A stretch of DNA of 64,000 nucleotides from Lachnospiraceae bacterium (GCA_017480195.1 JAFVBE010000034.1:1-64000); one strand, 5' to 3'; shown: positions 19,097-32,400, counted from the stretch's first letter. Translations and numbers: made by a program. The notes: generated from the sequence alone by a model not told the origin.

Positions 19097-19588
19097 TTAC
19101 TGTTGTTTTGCATTTATTCTTGCGATAAGGCCGCCGCTTTTAATTATCTCCTGCATAAACGGCGGGAATGCCTGACCTTTGTATTCTGTGCCCTTGGTCT
19201 TGTCATATATCATTCCTGTGTCAAAGTCGATTTCGACTTCGTCTCCTGCCTCAATTGCCTTGGCAGCCTCAGGACATTCTATAATCGGAAGTCCTATGTT
19301 AATTGCGTTACGATAAAATATTCTTGCGAAGGTCTCCGCTATAACACAGCTTATACCCGATGCCTTTATGGCTATAGGTGCGTGCTCTCTGGATGAACCG
19401 CAGCCGAAGTTCTTATTTGCAACTATTATGTCACCGGGCTTTACTCTCTTGACAAAATCCTTGTCTATATCCTCCATACAGCTCTTGGCAAGTTCTGCAG
19501 GATCTGATGAATTAAGATATCTTGCAGGAATTATAACATCTGTATCAACATTGTCACCGTATTTATGTACTGTTCCATTTGCTTTCAT
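19097..19588 (-). CDS. leuD: 3-isopropylmalate dehydratase, small subunit
   Basis: 163 aa, the short archaeal/clostridial form. Swivelling domain of isopropylmalate isomerase, partner of LeuC. Recognised from [18 protein letters not shown] at the N-terminus, [19 protein letters not shown] around residue 57, and the strands [16 protein letters not shown]. It lies 55 bases after leuC, and a palindromic element separates it from purC. Confidence 0.96.
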   Translation of the reverse strand: MKANGTVHKYGDNVDTDVIIPARYLNSSDPAELAKSCMEDIDKDFVKRVKPGDIIVANKNFGCGSSREHAPIAIKASGISCVIAETFARIFYRNAINIGLPIIECPEAAKAIEAGDEVEIDFDTGMIYDKTKGTEYKGQAFPPFMQEIIKSGGLIARINAKQQ

Positions 19589-19643
19589 CTTCTTACCTCC
19601 TAATTATATAAACCAACTGACTCATCGTCAGAAAAATCTCTTA

Positions 19644-20909
19644 TTATAGCCCAAGCTCACACGGGCAGCTTATCTTACCTGTTATGGCTGATGCCGCAGC
19701 GACAGCAGGGCTTGCAAGATATACCTCTGAATCCACATGTCCCATTCTGCCTACGAAATTACGATTGGTTGTAGATACAGCACGCTCGCCGGCTGCCATA
19801 ACACCCATATGTCCGCCCAGACAAGGTCCGCAGGTAGGAGTTGAGACTATCGCTCCTGCCTTGATAAATATTTCGGTAAGTCCTTCATTTAACATCTGCA
19901 AATACACATCCTGAGTTCCCGGAATCACTATTACTCTTACCCCATCTGCAGCGTGTCTTTCCTTCATAATCTCTGCTGCAATTCTCATATCGGAGATGCG
20001 TCCGTTTGTACATGAACCAATTACCACTTGGTCTATCTTTATTTCGCCGACCTCGTCAATGGTCTTGGTATTCTCAGGGAGATGTGGAAATGATACGGTC
20101 GGCTTAAGTGTCGACAAATCTATCGTATATTCCTCGTCATATTCTGCATCCGGATCAGCCTCATACTTGGTATATGCTTTGGTCGAATGCTCCTTCATAT
20201 ATTCCTCAGTAAGCTCATCCACCGGGAATATGCCATTTTTGGCACCAGCCTCAATAGCCATATTAGCTATTGTGAATCTATCGTCCATAGTAAGATTTTT
20301 TATCCCCTCTCCTACGAACTCCATAGAACGGTATAATGCACCGTCTACACCTATCATACCGATTATGTGAAGTATGACATCCTTACCGCTTACCCATTTA
20401 GCCTTTTCGCCGACTATATTGAACTTGATTGCGGAAGGTACCTTGAACCATGCCTTGCCTGTAACCATGCCTGCAGCCATATCCGTACTGCCGACACCTG
20501 TTGAAAATGCTCCTAAAGCACCATATGTACATGTATGTGAATCAGCTCCGATACAGGTTTCACCTGCAACTATAAGTCCTTTCTCCGGCAGAAGTGCATG
20601 CTCAATTCCCATAGCCCCCACATCAAAGAAATTCGTTATATCATAGTCCTTTGAAAATTCTCTTACACATTTACAATGCTCTGCACTCTTGATGTCCTTA
20701 TTCGGAGTGAAGTGATCCATAACAAGTGCAACCTTGTCCTTATCAAACACTTCTTTTTTGTTGAATTTCTCCATCTCATGAATCGCAACAGGAGCCGTGA
20801 CATCATTGGCTAAAACCAAGTCTAAATCTGCCTCGATAAGTTGCCCTGCACTTACACTTTCAAGTCCTGCGTGAGCTGCAAGAATCTTCTGTGTCATAGT
20901 CATACCCAT
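19644..20909 (-). CDS. leuC: 3-isopropylmalate dehydratase, large subunit
   Basis: 421 aa from the ATG at 20909, which has GGAGG eight bases upstream; an ATG at 20924 lies within that ribosome site and is less likely. Aconitase-type Fe-S enzyme of leucine synthesis. Cluster cysteines are in [11 protein letters not shown] and [15 protein letters not shown]. The [15 protein letters not shown] and [25 protein letters not shown] signatures are intact. Length and sequence fit the LeuC/HacA clade found in Clostridia. First gene of the anabolic run, opposite the LysR gene. Confidence 0.96.
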   Translation of the reverse strand: MGMTMTQKILAAHAGLESVSAGQLIEADLDLVLANDVTAPVAIHEMEKFNKKEVFDKDKVALVMDHFTPNKDIKSAEHCKCVREFSKDYDITNFFDVGAMGIEHALLPEKGLIVAGETCIGADSHTCTYGALGAFSTGVGSTDMAAGMVTGKAWFKVPSAIKFNIVGEKAKWVSGKDVILHIIGMIGVDGALYRSMEFVGEGIKNLTMDDRFTIANMAIEAGAKNGIFPVDELTEEYMKEHSTKAYTKYEADPDAEYDEEYTIDLSTLKPTVSFPHLPENTKTIDEVGEIKIDQVVIGSCTNGRISDMRIAAEIMKERHAADGVRVIVIPGTQDVYLQMLNEGLTEIFIKAGAIVSTPTCGPCLGGHMGVMAAGERAVSTTNRNFVGRMGHVDSEVYLASPAVAAASAITGKISCPCELGL

Positions 20910-20940
20910 ATCGTATTCCTCCATTAAAATCTTTTTTGAA

Positions 20941-21189
20941 GGCTTTTTGCATACCGACTAAAATTCAGTTTATCAGGTTAGTCGCTAAATAATGTACTGC
21001 AGGCACGCTCTCGCTAAGATTCGCACGCAGCGGTACTAACTTCTTTAATTCTGAATCATCATAACTCGTTTCGCTCGTTATATGATGCTTCAGTCTTAAA
21101 TCAGTAAGTACCGGCGGCTCATATTACCTGCTTGTACATTATTTTGCGACTAACCTGTTTAAATTTTATTAAACAGTATGCAAAAAGCC
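20941..21189. repeat. palindromic element, family A, copy 5 (leuC/LysR gap)
   Basis: 249-bp palindrome, with the longest arms in family A. A 14-base perfect outer stem (GGCTTTTTGCATAC at 20941-20954, partner 21176-21189) is followed by a looser AT-rich part. A perfect 12-base stem comes next (CAGGTTAGTCGC, 20974-20985 with 21146-21157), then AATAATGTAC / GTACATTATT, one T opposite TT, and GCAGG / CCTGC. The arms share no sequence with other copies, while the core does. Confidence 0.9.
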
Positions 21190-21263
21190 GCCATTAAACT
21201 GATTGTAATTGTAACATAATAAGTATAATATTTATAATGAATAATATTAATAGTTGTTATAAC

Positions 21264-21292
21264 TTGAGGTTATGATTATTGTATGGTATAAT
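21264..21292 (+). promoter_or_regulatory. predicted sigma-A promoter for the LysR gene
   Basis: TTGAGG and a perfect TATAAT separated by 17 bases, about 40 bases before the start codon. A GAGG ribosome site follows. Confidence 0.65.
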
Positions 21293-21333
21293 AAATTACT
21301 GTTATATAATAGTTATGAGGTAGGAAATGTGTT

Positions 21334-22311
21334 ATGTATGACAATTTGAATAATTATAAGGTGTTTTATAATGTTGCGAAGTATAAGAATCTAAGCAGAG
21401 CCGCTGAGAATCTTTATATCAGTCAGCCGGCTATCAGTAAGTCGATTGCGAAACTTGAGGAGGGACTTGGAGTGAAGCTTTTTGACAGAACCTCCAAGGG
21501 TGTTATCCTTACGGATGAGGGAAAGGTTTTATATAGGCATATCGAGACCGCCTTTGATAATATTATTAAGGGCGAAGATGAAATTAAAAAGATTAATGAG
21601 CTTGGTATCGGTCAGCTTAAAATAGGTGTCAGCACATCACTCTGTAAACATATACTGCTTGATTATCTGAAGGGCTTTATAACGATGAATCCTCATATCA
21701 AGGTTATCATCGACTGCCACTCCACTATAAATACCATAAAGCTTCTTCAGGAGGAGAAAATCGATATCGGGCTTATATGTGAGACAGACATACCGAAGCA
21801 TTTTGAATATAAGAAGCTACAGGATATACACGATATATTTGTTGCATCAGATTCGTATATAGATAATCTTCATCTGAGGGAGAAGGACGAGTCCGAGCAG
21901 GCGGATAATCCGTATTTTTTTGCAGGTAATCTCACCTCGTTTATACCGGAGAAAAATAGACAGAATGATTTCAAGCTTACAATCAAAGATATTCTTGAAA
22001 AGTCTAACCTTATGCTGCTTGAGCCCAACAACATAACCAGAACTCACATAGACAGTTATCTTGCAGCAGAGGGAATATACCCTAACCAGATACTTGAGGT
22101 CAACAATATGGATTTGCTTATCGACTTTGCTGCCATCGGTATGGGTGTGGCAAGTGTCGTGCGTGAATTCGCAGTTGATTATCTTGAGAACGGACAAATT
22201 ATAGAGCTTCCGCTTGAGCACGAGGTCAAAAAAAGAACCGTCGGTTTCATCTATCCGAATAATAAGACGAAAACAGCAGTTCTTGAGAAGTTTATTGAAT
22301 ACTGTATGTAA
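21334..22311 (+). CDS. LysR family transcriptional regulator
   Basis: 325 aa. N-terminal winged helix-turn-helix (YKVFYNVAKYKNLSRAAENLYISQPAISKSIAKLEEGLGVKLF, residues 8-50), then a linker helix and a two-lobed LysR substrate-binding domain starting near 90 (GIGQLKIGVSTSL). Divergent from leuC with 424 bases between starts, the classic arrangement for a LysR protein controlling the neighbouring operon. Control of the leucine genes is inferred. The intervening palindrome copy 5 lies where operators would be expected. It converges with the DMT exporter gene, only nine bases apart. Confidence 0.92.
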   Translation: MYDNLNNYKVFYNVAKYKNLSRAAENLYISQPAISKSIAKLEEGLGVKLFDRTSKGVILTDEGKVLYRHIETAFDNIIKGEDEIKKINELGIGQLKIGVSTSLCKHILLDYLKGFITMNPHIKVIIDCHSTINTIKLLQEEKIDIGLICETDIPKHFEYKKLQDIHDIFVASDSYIDNLHLREKDESEQADNPYFFAGNLTSFIPEKNRQNDFKLTIKDILEKSNLMLLEPNNITRTHIDSYLAAEGIYPNQILEVNNMDLLIDFAAIGMGVASVVREFAVDYLENGQIIELPLEHEVKKRTVGFIYPNNKTKTAVLEKFIEYCM

Positions 22312-22320
22312 TAATTCTTT

Positions 22321-23307
22321 TTATGTTTTCTTAGTTTTAGACCCAATCGGCAGCTCAGCAAGTATTATCGCAACAAACATTATCACGCATCCTATTATCT
22401 CATCTGTGGACAACTTCTGATGAAGTATCAGAAATCCTGATATAGCGGAGACAACTGATTCCAAGCTCATTATAAGTGATGCCACAGTAGGATTGACATC
22501 CTTCTGACCGATAATCTGTAATGTATACGCCACACCACATGACATAATGCCGGAATAAAGAATTGCCGAAGCAGCCATCGAAATAAGTTCCAAAGTCGGA
22601 AGCATATTATATACCCTACCATCCATAGGATATACGAAAAATGCACTTATTATTGCTGCGGTATAAAACTGTGTGCAGGATATGACAACACCATTTACCT
22701 CCTTAGTATTGGCATAATCAACGAAAATAATATGAAACGAAAATATAAGCGCGCATATAAGAAGCTCAATATCCGATATCTCGAATACATAGCTTCCACC
22801 CCTTCCTATGCACAGGAAATACAGTCCAACGAGTGCAAGCAGCACACAAAACCATATAACCGGTGATGTCTTCTTCTTGAAAAAAATGCTGACAATCGGC
22901 ACAAGTATAATATAAAATGCAGTTATAAATCCCGCCTTACCCGCAGATGCATGAAGCATAGCCATCTGCTGAAAGTTACTTGCAGCACACAGGATTATAC
23001 CGCATACGATACCGTATTTTACAGATAATCTGAAACTACTGTTTTTAGACGATTCTTCGATAGAAGCTATGTCTTTACCATCAGTCACTTTATCCTGTAA
23101 TTCATAAGCTTCATCCTTATTCAATTTATTCATTAAAATAATAACCGGAATAAGCACCGTACCACCGATTATGTACCTTATCACGCTAAAGGTAAAAGGT
23201 CCTATGTACTCCATCCCTGCTGATTGTGCGACGAAGGAGGTGCCCCATATAATCGCAGTAAGCAAAAGCAAAAAAGAATTTCTAAGTGAATTGTTTTTCT
23301 TAACCAT
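22321..23307 (-). CDS. EamA/DMT superfamily transporter
   Basis: 328 aa with about ten hydrophobic helices in two EamA repeats, the first starting LLLTAIIWGTSFVAQSAGMEYIGPFTFSVIRY and the second around 180-310. A charged loop of about 30 residues lies between helices 2 and 3 (KLNKDEAYELQDKVTDGKD). Members export metabolites or amino acids, or take up nucleotide sugars; the substrate here cannot be read. Position beside branched-chain genes and a LysR gene makes amino-acid export possible. Confidence 0.88.
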   Translation of the reverse strand: MVKKNNSLRNSFLLLLTAIIWGTSFVAQSAGMEYIGPFTFSVIRYIIGGTVLIPVIILMNKLNKDEAYELQDKVTDGKDIASIEESSKNSSFRLSVKYGIVCGIILCAASNFQQMAMLHASAGKAGFITAFYIILVPIVSIFFKKKTSPVIWFCVLLALVGLYFLCIGRGGSYVFEISDIELLICALIFSFHIIFVDYANTKEVNGVVISCTQFYTAAIISAFFVYPMDGRVYNMLPTLELISMAASAILYSGIMSCGVAYTLQIIGQKDVNPTVASLIMSLESVVSAISGFLILHQKLSTDEIIGCVIMFVAIILAELPIGSKTKKT

Positions 23308-23409
23308 AATACTTAATTTCCCCTAATTTGAGCATTCACAGATAACTATTATATAACTTCATAAGAAAAAAATCCATAATTATATTTAAAGATTTTCTAC
23401 AGAGCAAAA

Positions 23410-23441
23410 TCAGAGGACATATCTTGCGATATGCCCTCTGA
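23410..23441 (-). terminator. terminator of the adhesin gene
   Basis: TCAGAGG...CCTCTGA stem with inner CATATC/GATATG pairing and TTTT on the minus strand, 26 bases past the adhesin stop. Confidence 0.7.
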
Positions 23442-23467
23442 CATTTTACATTCTAATCTCGTGCTGA

Positions 23468-26400
23468 TTATTTTCTAATTCGTTTCCTCTGCCTCTTGCC
23501 TATCAGCATGAGATACATAATTCCTGCCAATGAAGCCATCATCATGCCTGCCACCGGTCTGACAGGTGTATTATCTCCGGTCTTCGGAGCAGGCGGCGTA
23601 ACTTCCGGAGGTGTAACCGTCGTCGTAGTTATAGGTGCATCCTTCATAACTACTACTATAGTATCAATGCCCTCTGAGCCAGCCTTTTCATCTATGGTGA
23701 AGCTTACAGGAGCGGCTACCTCATAGCCCTCAGGTGCCTCCACCTCAAATAAATTATAAGTCTCTCCTGCCTTGAATACTCCATCTACCAAATATGCATC
23801 TGTAGTAGAAGTCCAGGATATAATATCATTACCATCACTGTCAACCACCTTAAGCTTAGCACCTGCAAGGTTGTGTCCTTCAAGATCCTGCTTAATGAAG
23901 CTTACACTAATCTCAGGTTCAAGCCAGGTTATCTCACCTGTAGCTGACAGAACAATCGTACCATTGCCATCGTCAATCTTGTCGATTACAGCTTTTCCAT
24001 CATCATTTACTGCAAAGCTTATGGTTATAGGATTTTCCGATACATAGAAGCCCTCAGGAGAAATCAATTCCCTTACAGTATATTCTATACCGGTAAATAC
24101 TCCCTCAAACTCAAGTACACCATCCTCATCCGTGGTTGCCTGCGCTATCTTGGTAAGTGTATTATCCTCATCCAACTTATATAATCCATAGGTTGAACCC
24201 GGAAGCTTCTGACTTGCATTACCAAGCTTAACCTTGACAAATCTTATATCTGCTCGATATTCGTCATTTATAATGATATTATTCTCAACTGTCTTGCCTG
24301 ATGCATCCACAAGTCCTGAATTGGAACCGTCTGCATTGACCTTGACAGTATAAACCTGCTCATCCAGTACATAATTGCCTATGGTTGAGGTTTCCCTTAC
24401 CTCATAGGTTCCGGGTGCAAGGCCTGAGAAGGTAACTACACCATCGGCATCCGTAGCCTTAGTCTGTCCGAAGGTTGAGTCATCCGGCTTCGAAAGCGTG
24501 AACTTAACACCCTCTAATGCTTTTGTAGCATTACTATCGTCTGCACATAGCTCATTGTAGAAGCCCTGCTTATTAATGACAAGTACACCAAGTGGTGCAT
24601 CCTCTACAAGCAGCACACCTTCATTGGACTTTGCAGTCGTTGTCTTTGTACCGTTTACACTTCCATCCTCATTCAAGGTAAATGTCGTATCTGTAGTAAG
24701 CTGATATCCATCAGGTGCAACAGTCTCACGAAGTGTATAGGTTACACCCGTCTTAAGTCCTGTTATCTCATAAGGCTTATCTGTAGAGGTCCATTCCTCT
24801 ACAACCTCGCCATCCTCATCAATAATCTGTATCTTAGCACCAGGAAGCTCCTCCTGTGATGTAACATCAACCTTAGATATCTTAACACTCGTCTTCTTAT
24901 CCTTAAGCTGTATAACTCCTGATGCAGCATCATATACCGCCTCACCATCGCTGCCAGGGATAACGGTTACACTATTATCTGCTCCTATCACGAAGTCTAC
25001 ATCCTTAATTACTGCATATCCATCCGGCGCACTAACCTCATGTAAGGTATAGGTAACTCCGGACTTAAGTCCTGTGATGGTCTTGATACTTCCATCGGTA
25101 GTCCATACCGGTTCAATGATTTCATCACCCTTGAGTAATTGCAGCTTCGCTCCGCTAATCATTGTACCTGTAGCAAAATCAAGCTTGGATATCTTCACGC
25201 TACGGTTCTCAGTGTAAACATTTGTAAGGTTTACAGTCTTTGCAACATTTGCATCAAATGTTGCACTTCCTGTGACGGTACTACCCGACAGATTGAACAC
25301 ATAGCCCGATAAAGCAACATTTCCTGTATCCTCTGTAACAATATAAGTACCAAATGGAAGCACTTTAATCTTCAAGGTCTCACCGGCTTTTACAGTCGGA
25401 ACTGCATCACCTGCAGGAGCCGAATCTACAAGTGAATATCCTGTAGCTGAGTTTTTATTCACAGCCACATACTTAGTAGTCGCATCCTTAGTATACTTAA
25501 TCTCAAGCTTAAACTCTTTATCGCCTGCATTAGCTCCCGTTACCGCCTTAGATATATCTAATTCTGCCTTCTCAACTATAGTATAATTATTTGTAAATAT
25601 TACCTCTCCGGTACCACCTGCAGCTATGGCAACATTGGCGCTGTCTGCAGTTACTTCCGTACCACCAGTTCCAACCTTAACCTTAGTTGTCCTGCTATAC
25701 TCGGAATTAGGTATATACGAAGTCTCCTTAACTGTATATGTGCCTGCAGTCAGGTTAGATATAGTTATACTACCTGTATCCTTAAATGTATAGTAATCTA
25801 TGTCCTCTGAATAGTCATTCGGTCCTTTTATAGTAAATACTATTTTATCAGTACCCTTTATATCAGATGACTTAATCGCACTGTCATTGCCGAAGTTCTT
25901 AGTAATCTTCAAGCTGACAGACTGTGGTGAATACTTATTCTTCAGCGGAACACTATGAGTACTATCACCATTTATGGTACCAATTGCACCTGAATTATCA
26001 ATCTGATATCCGGTAGGCAATGGTGTCTGTTCTTCAACAGTATACTTATATCCAGCCGGAATGCCTGATATCTCCTTAGGTGAATCAACCGATATCTTCA
26101 CGGTTGCTACACCATTCTTAAATTCAACTCCACCATAGGTTACTGTACCACTTAGTCGAGTGTCAGTCTCGTCGCTAAGTGTTACGAGTACATTAAATTC
26201 TACCCGCTTGTAATCCTCAGGAAGATTCGGATCTGAATCAAATGTTTTTTGTATTACCAGTTTGCCGGTCTTTCTTGTGTAGGTATTCTTAAGTTCTGCT
26301 GTAACTGAATCATTTTTCACAACTGTTTTTGTAACTGTAGTAGTTGAAGATGTTGTTACAAAATTATACTTATTAAGTATTCCATCCTGTCCTGATTCTG

Positions 26401-29400
26401 TTACTGTATAACTTCCTATAGGAAGATTTGTTATTGTATAAGTTTCAGGTGAACTATCACCATCCTCAGAATCACCAACAAACTGTGCATAAGTAATAGT
26501 TCTATTATAAGTTCCTGCCGAGTTAGTAACAATAAATTTAAGATTAGTCTTATCTGTACTTGACATATTAGTTAAATCAGCACCATCTACTCCGCTAAAA
26601 GTCTTCTTAATAACAAGACTACCCTTCTCCTGAACCTCGGTGTTAGTTATTGTTGCATCATCCGCACTTACTGTTGCTGTAGCAGTATTTGCATAATCAA
26701 AGGTAATATTGGATGTTTTTTCAGATGTTATTGTATATTCTTTACCATCTAATGTTATGCTTGTGTCGTAAGTAGTATATGGCTCATAATCTCCTGTTAT
26801 TTCATAAACCTTATATGTCTTAGTCACATCAAGTCCGGTAAACTCAACATATCTGTCAGTCGCAGATGCTGTAAGTGTCTTTGCATCAACAAAGGTTTCT
26901 GTAGCTCCTGATACAGAGTAAAGTCCAATAGTTACATCCTTTCTCTTTGACGCATCTGTTATTTCTGCATCAGTTGTATCCTTAAATATTTTGTTGACCT
27001 TTAAGCTTCCGGTCTTCTTTTCATAATTATTAGTGAGTTCAACTGTAACTGAATTACCATTAGTAACTGCACCTGTACCTGTTACTGTAGATTGATTTGT
27101 ACCTGTAGTTATAATAACATAGGTATTAAGTATATCATTTGTTACCGACTCTGTTACAGTATAATCTCCTACAGGAAGATTCTTTATAGTATATGTATCA
27201 GGATTGTTGTCATCATCCTCACTAAATTTATCATATGTAACAGTAGTAACGGTCTGATTGCTACTATTCTTAACAGTAAACACAAGCTTTGTCTTATCTA
27301 TAGATGATAAGTCTGATGAATCTATACCTGTAATAGTCTTCTTAATTACAAGGTTTCCTAATTCATTAGCCTCAGTATTATATATAATTGCATCTGTTGC
27401 ATCTATTGTTGTTGCAGTTACGCCTGATGTATCAAAGGTTACTCCTGTCGCATTCTCTGAAGATACGGCATATACTTTGCTATTTAGTTCAACAGTCGTA
27501 TCTGCTTTTGTAAATGTTCCTGCTACACTATCATAGGTTCCTTCATATACATTATAGGTCTTTTTAACATCAAGGTTTTCAAATGTAACATATCTTGTTG
27601 CATCAGTTCCGCTGATAGTCTTTTCTTCCTTAAAAGTATCACCCTCAAACAAACCAAATGTTACATCACTTAATCCTGTGGTAATTACTGTTCCATTAGT
27701 ATCTTTAAATATCTTGCTAACCTTTAATTTTCCTGTAATCTTTTCATATTTATTCTTAATCTCAACAATTACACTTCCGTCTTTTGTAACATTTCCTGAT
27801 TTTTCTGAAACAGAACCTGTTGTATCAAGAATATAATTACTAAGTATTCCATCTTGTCCTGATTCTGTAACCTTATAACTTCCTACCGGAAGATTTGTTA
27901 TTGTATAAGTTTCAGCCGAATTATCACCATCCTCAGAATCACCGTCAAACCGTGCATAAGTAATAGTTTTCGTATAAGTTCCTGCCGAGTTTGTAACAGT
28001 AAATTTAAGATTAGCCTTATCTGTACTTGACATATTTGCCAAATCGTCTGCATCTACGCCCTCAAAAGACTTTTTTATTACAAGACTTCCTTTATCCTGC
28101 GAATATGTATTAATAAGATTTATTTCCTCTACACTATCCTTGGTAGCTTTAGCTGTGCCACTATCAGTACTACTTCCCGCAACATATGAATATCCGGAAA
28201 AAGCTTCTATAACATCTTTTTTTTCTCCACTGTTATTTTCTTCTTTTACTGTAACAGTTGTACCAAGCTTAAGGTCTGTAATCGTTATAGATGCACTTTC
28301 AGAAATATTTGTATAGCCTACACCATTCGTAAAACTAATTCCATCTTTTTCTCCATTAATTGTATTATCAGATAAAGTAATCTTTATTGGGAAAGTCTTA
28401 GTAGCCTTATCCGTCGGTTTAGAACTTCCACTTGTAAAATTAACTGCCTTTGTTATCTTAACACTGCTCTTAGTCTCCGCATTAGTAAAACTTGCAGTTT
28501 TGCTATAATTATCAAATGTAAATGATATGTTTTCATTATCATTTGCTGTAACTGTGTAAGTTGTAGTACCAATCACACCAGTGCCATCCGTTATAGGTTT
28601 ATCTTCCTTGTCTAATTCATATACACAGTACATTGAATTAAGATCAAGACCTGTAAATTTCTTTGATGCCGTTCCACCTGTAAAATCACTGCTATCAAAG
28701 ACAATTTGAGCAGATTTATCATTTGAAACTACTCCATTTACAACTTTAAATGCTCCAAATACAACTCTAACAGGAGTAGTGCCTGAAGCAAATGTCTTAT
28801 TTACTTTTATTTCTCCCTCTCTTTTCTTGTTTTCAATAGTTAAAGCATCTTTATCAGTATCATATTTTACAACTGCACTGCCACTTTCAACAGAAATAGT
28901 TACTGTATGAACTGTATCTGTATCTGCAACATAAGGCTGTGGTACTGAAATCTCCTTAATATAATATATTTTACTTTCATCTGTACCAAGAATAGAGCGA
29001 ACATCAGTTATACTATAGGTAGCAATTCCATCATCTCCGGTTGTTATCTTTTCGACCTCTGATGTACATTCCGAATTACTATATATACCAAATACTGCAT
29101 TAGGAATCATTTCACTACTGTCATCTTTGCTAACCTTAGTTATTTCTATACTTGCCGGTATTGCGCCGTTGGTATATTTGTTATATACGGTAACTGTATC
29201 TGTAGTATCTTTTGTAATCTTATGAGTATTATTACCATAAGTTACAGTTTTAGAAAAATCTACAACTCCGGTTAAGTCCTCATCTACAGTATATTCTACA
29301 CCGGCAGGAATACCTTTTATCTCTATTCTTTCACCAACCTTTAAAGTATAAGTTACAGCATTTCCTGATGTGAATGATTTTTCCGAAATTGCTGTTGTTT

Positions 29401-32400
29401 CCGTTGTTGTTACTTTATTCACCTCAGAAGCTGTAAAAGCTTTATCAAATGTAACACTTATTGTAAATTTCTGATTAACATCAGGGAAATCCTGAACACC
29501 CTCTTTTGCCTTGGTGATTGTCAAATCACCTTTATCCTGAGTATAAGTATTCTTAATAGTGACTTCCTTTGTCTCGCCCGCCTCAATAGTTGCATCTTTG
29601 GTTGTTTCACTTGAAGCCGCCATTGTGTAATTAGTAAATACATTTGAAGCATCAACCTCTGTTGCAGTAACTTTAACGCCGATAGGTAAGCCTGATATAG
29701 TAATATATTCATTATCCTTAAGCACTACCGGTGAACTAGTAGAGCCATTTGTGAAAGTAATATTACCCGTTGTAGCATCGTCCTTTACATATGGGTAACT
29801 TGCTGTAGCATTTGAATCAATTGTCAAATTAATACTGAAAGGCTCATTACTAAAATCTGATGCAGGTGTACCATTAAATGTTACCTGTTTAGACAACTTT
29901 ACAGAACCGGTTTTCTTTTTATTGTCAAATACTGCTTTTGTTGTTGAATTATTAGTATCATCAGAATCAACATTATTGTATTCCGCAACATATACTTCAC
30001 TATCATTCTTAACATATTTTGCAACAATCTCAGCTTTAGAATCTGATAAAGTTATTGTTCCATCTGTCGCAGTTGTCACTGTAACCTTAGCTATATAATA
30101 CGAAGAATCTATATTATATTCCTCTGATGTTCCGGTCTCATAAATTCTATAATAATGATCTACATCTCCTGCTGTTGCACCGGCTGAGTATGTTGCCTTA
30201 TCTGCAAAGGTTATTTTCTTGCCTGAATTCGAACCGGTAGTAGTAAATCCATCTGTCAATTTTGTATATGATGAATAATCACCATTTGTATTTGGGGTTA
30301 TCTCATCAACAGCAAAGTTAAATGTTTGCTCTGAAGTAGGAGTTTCACCATCAACAGTCTTCTCTGCTTCAAATACAGCACTAACATCAAGCTGCTCAAT
30401 CCATACTCCTACCTTTGGTGGCTCAGCAGTTTTTATAACATCAGATGACTCAGATGAAGTAATTGGATGATAAGCATACGCAAAATCATTCCATGCAATA
30501 TTGCTCTCTCCTGATACGGTCACATCATTAGGTATAATTCCGTCATATATAATCTCGACATAATCAGAGTCACTGAATTCCGTATCATTAGGTAATTCAA
30601 ATCTTATTAATTTGTCACCGGTTTGATAACTGCTATGCCAGCTATATACCGTATCTGTATTGCTAATCCAGTCATTAGAATCATTTACTAAGGCACTATT
30701 ATTATTTGCTGCAAATGAAATAGTTGTATTAGATGTAATATCTGTTCCACTATCATATGTTACATCACTTCCATTTATAGTTGCTCTGTATACAGTTATT
30801 TTTGCGTTTCCAAGCCAGTCAACATCAAATGCTGAACCTCTTTGATTTTTATCAATTACTCCTATATCATTTACATATGGCAATCTATCAATTATACACA
30901 TATTATTGATATGAATGCTTGCAGCATTTTTAACAACCAGCGTGTATGTAACTTTATCACCTATAAGTCCCTTAACATAATTATGAGAATCGTTTCCATA
31001 TCCTGTATCCGAATCAGGAGAACCAACATTATCATCATGCTCATAATGTATATTTTTGTAAGATGTTGTTGCATAGCCACCTATACTCATATGAGCTTCA
31101 TTTCCAACCGAATCCGTGTCCGTCTTATAGCCATCGGAGGAAGCATTAACTGTTGATCCATCTGTAAATTTAACAGTTGTATGATTGACAAAATCATCCG
31201 GATATCCAACTTTTCCATCCATTATTTTTGATGAAAATGTTACTTCAAGCCACTCTCCCGGTGCCAAAATAAAATCATCATCATAATCTGTGTTTGATGT
31301 ATCCCACTTTAAAATAGCTGTATTATCAGATATCTCAATTGTAGGTTTTATAAATATTTTTGAATTACCAACTCCACCATATATTATTTCTGATGAATTA
31401 TTTTTATGTATAGTAATTGTTGGATAGAATTTTGCTTCAGAAGACGAACTATCCTCATATGTATCATCAAATGTATATGGATATGGTAAAGTATCAGTAA
31501 TTATATAATCTTTCATATCGGCAGAATCAGGCTTATTCTCATTGGTAAGCCTAAATCTCCAGATAATGCTATCACCGGCTGTTGGATTATCGCTAAGCTC
31601 GCTCTCCGGAGAGCTGCCTGATAATTCAATAATGCCATTATTATTACCTCTTGATTTTTCAGTATTCGTGTTAAATGCTCCTATTGCGGTCTTTGTATGT
31701 GAAGCATTTATATTTCCAGGTGCATACTCAAGAACAGCATCATCATCTATCAATTCCGAATTAGCAGGAACATAGTTACCATCACTATCAAATCCATTAT
31801 CCTTAAATGATATTTTCACATTGTTATTTAATAATGTTGTTGTATCACTCGATACACCTGTATCAACCTCAGCTATAACATAAAAATCAATATATTTATG
31901 GTTGGCATCAAACACATAATCATCAGATTCAATAGTCATTGTTTGTCCCGAAGTAGATACACTATATTTATAATTATTTTCTGTTCCTTTACATATTTGT
32001 CTTCCCCATGCATCATAATAGGCAACCACAACAGGCGGATGGCTTATATCAGGTGCATTTTCAAATCCTGCGGTTACAAATTTCAATCCACTATCAAGCG
32101 TATCTACAACCTTAAATCCTTTTCCAAATGCTGCTGAAGTATCTTCCTCAACATGAATTTTATAAATAACATAATATTCATCAGTGGATGAGCTTAGACT
32201 TGCTTTATCTTGATAATTTATATCACTTTCAACATTATTATATCCCATGTTTGCCAAAACATTTTTATTTATTATAGCAATCTTCTTATATCCATCAAGA
32301 ATAGGATATTTTTGTGTATCTACCGTTGCTTTTTCGTCTGAATCATTATGATCACTTACAATATTTCTAATATATCCAGACTGCATGCTAATTATTTTAG

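Noticed and set aside
10221..21189. Integron attC array
   Set aside because: Structured sites with variable arms between genes recall attC, but the cores here are strongly conserved in sequence, no integrase is in the window and the genes are core metabolic ones. Kept only as an analogy.
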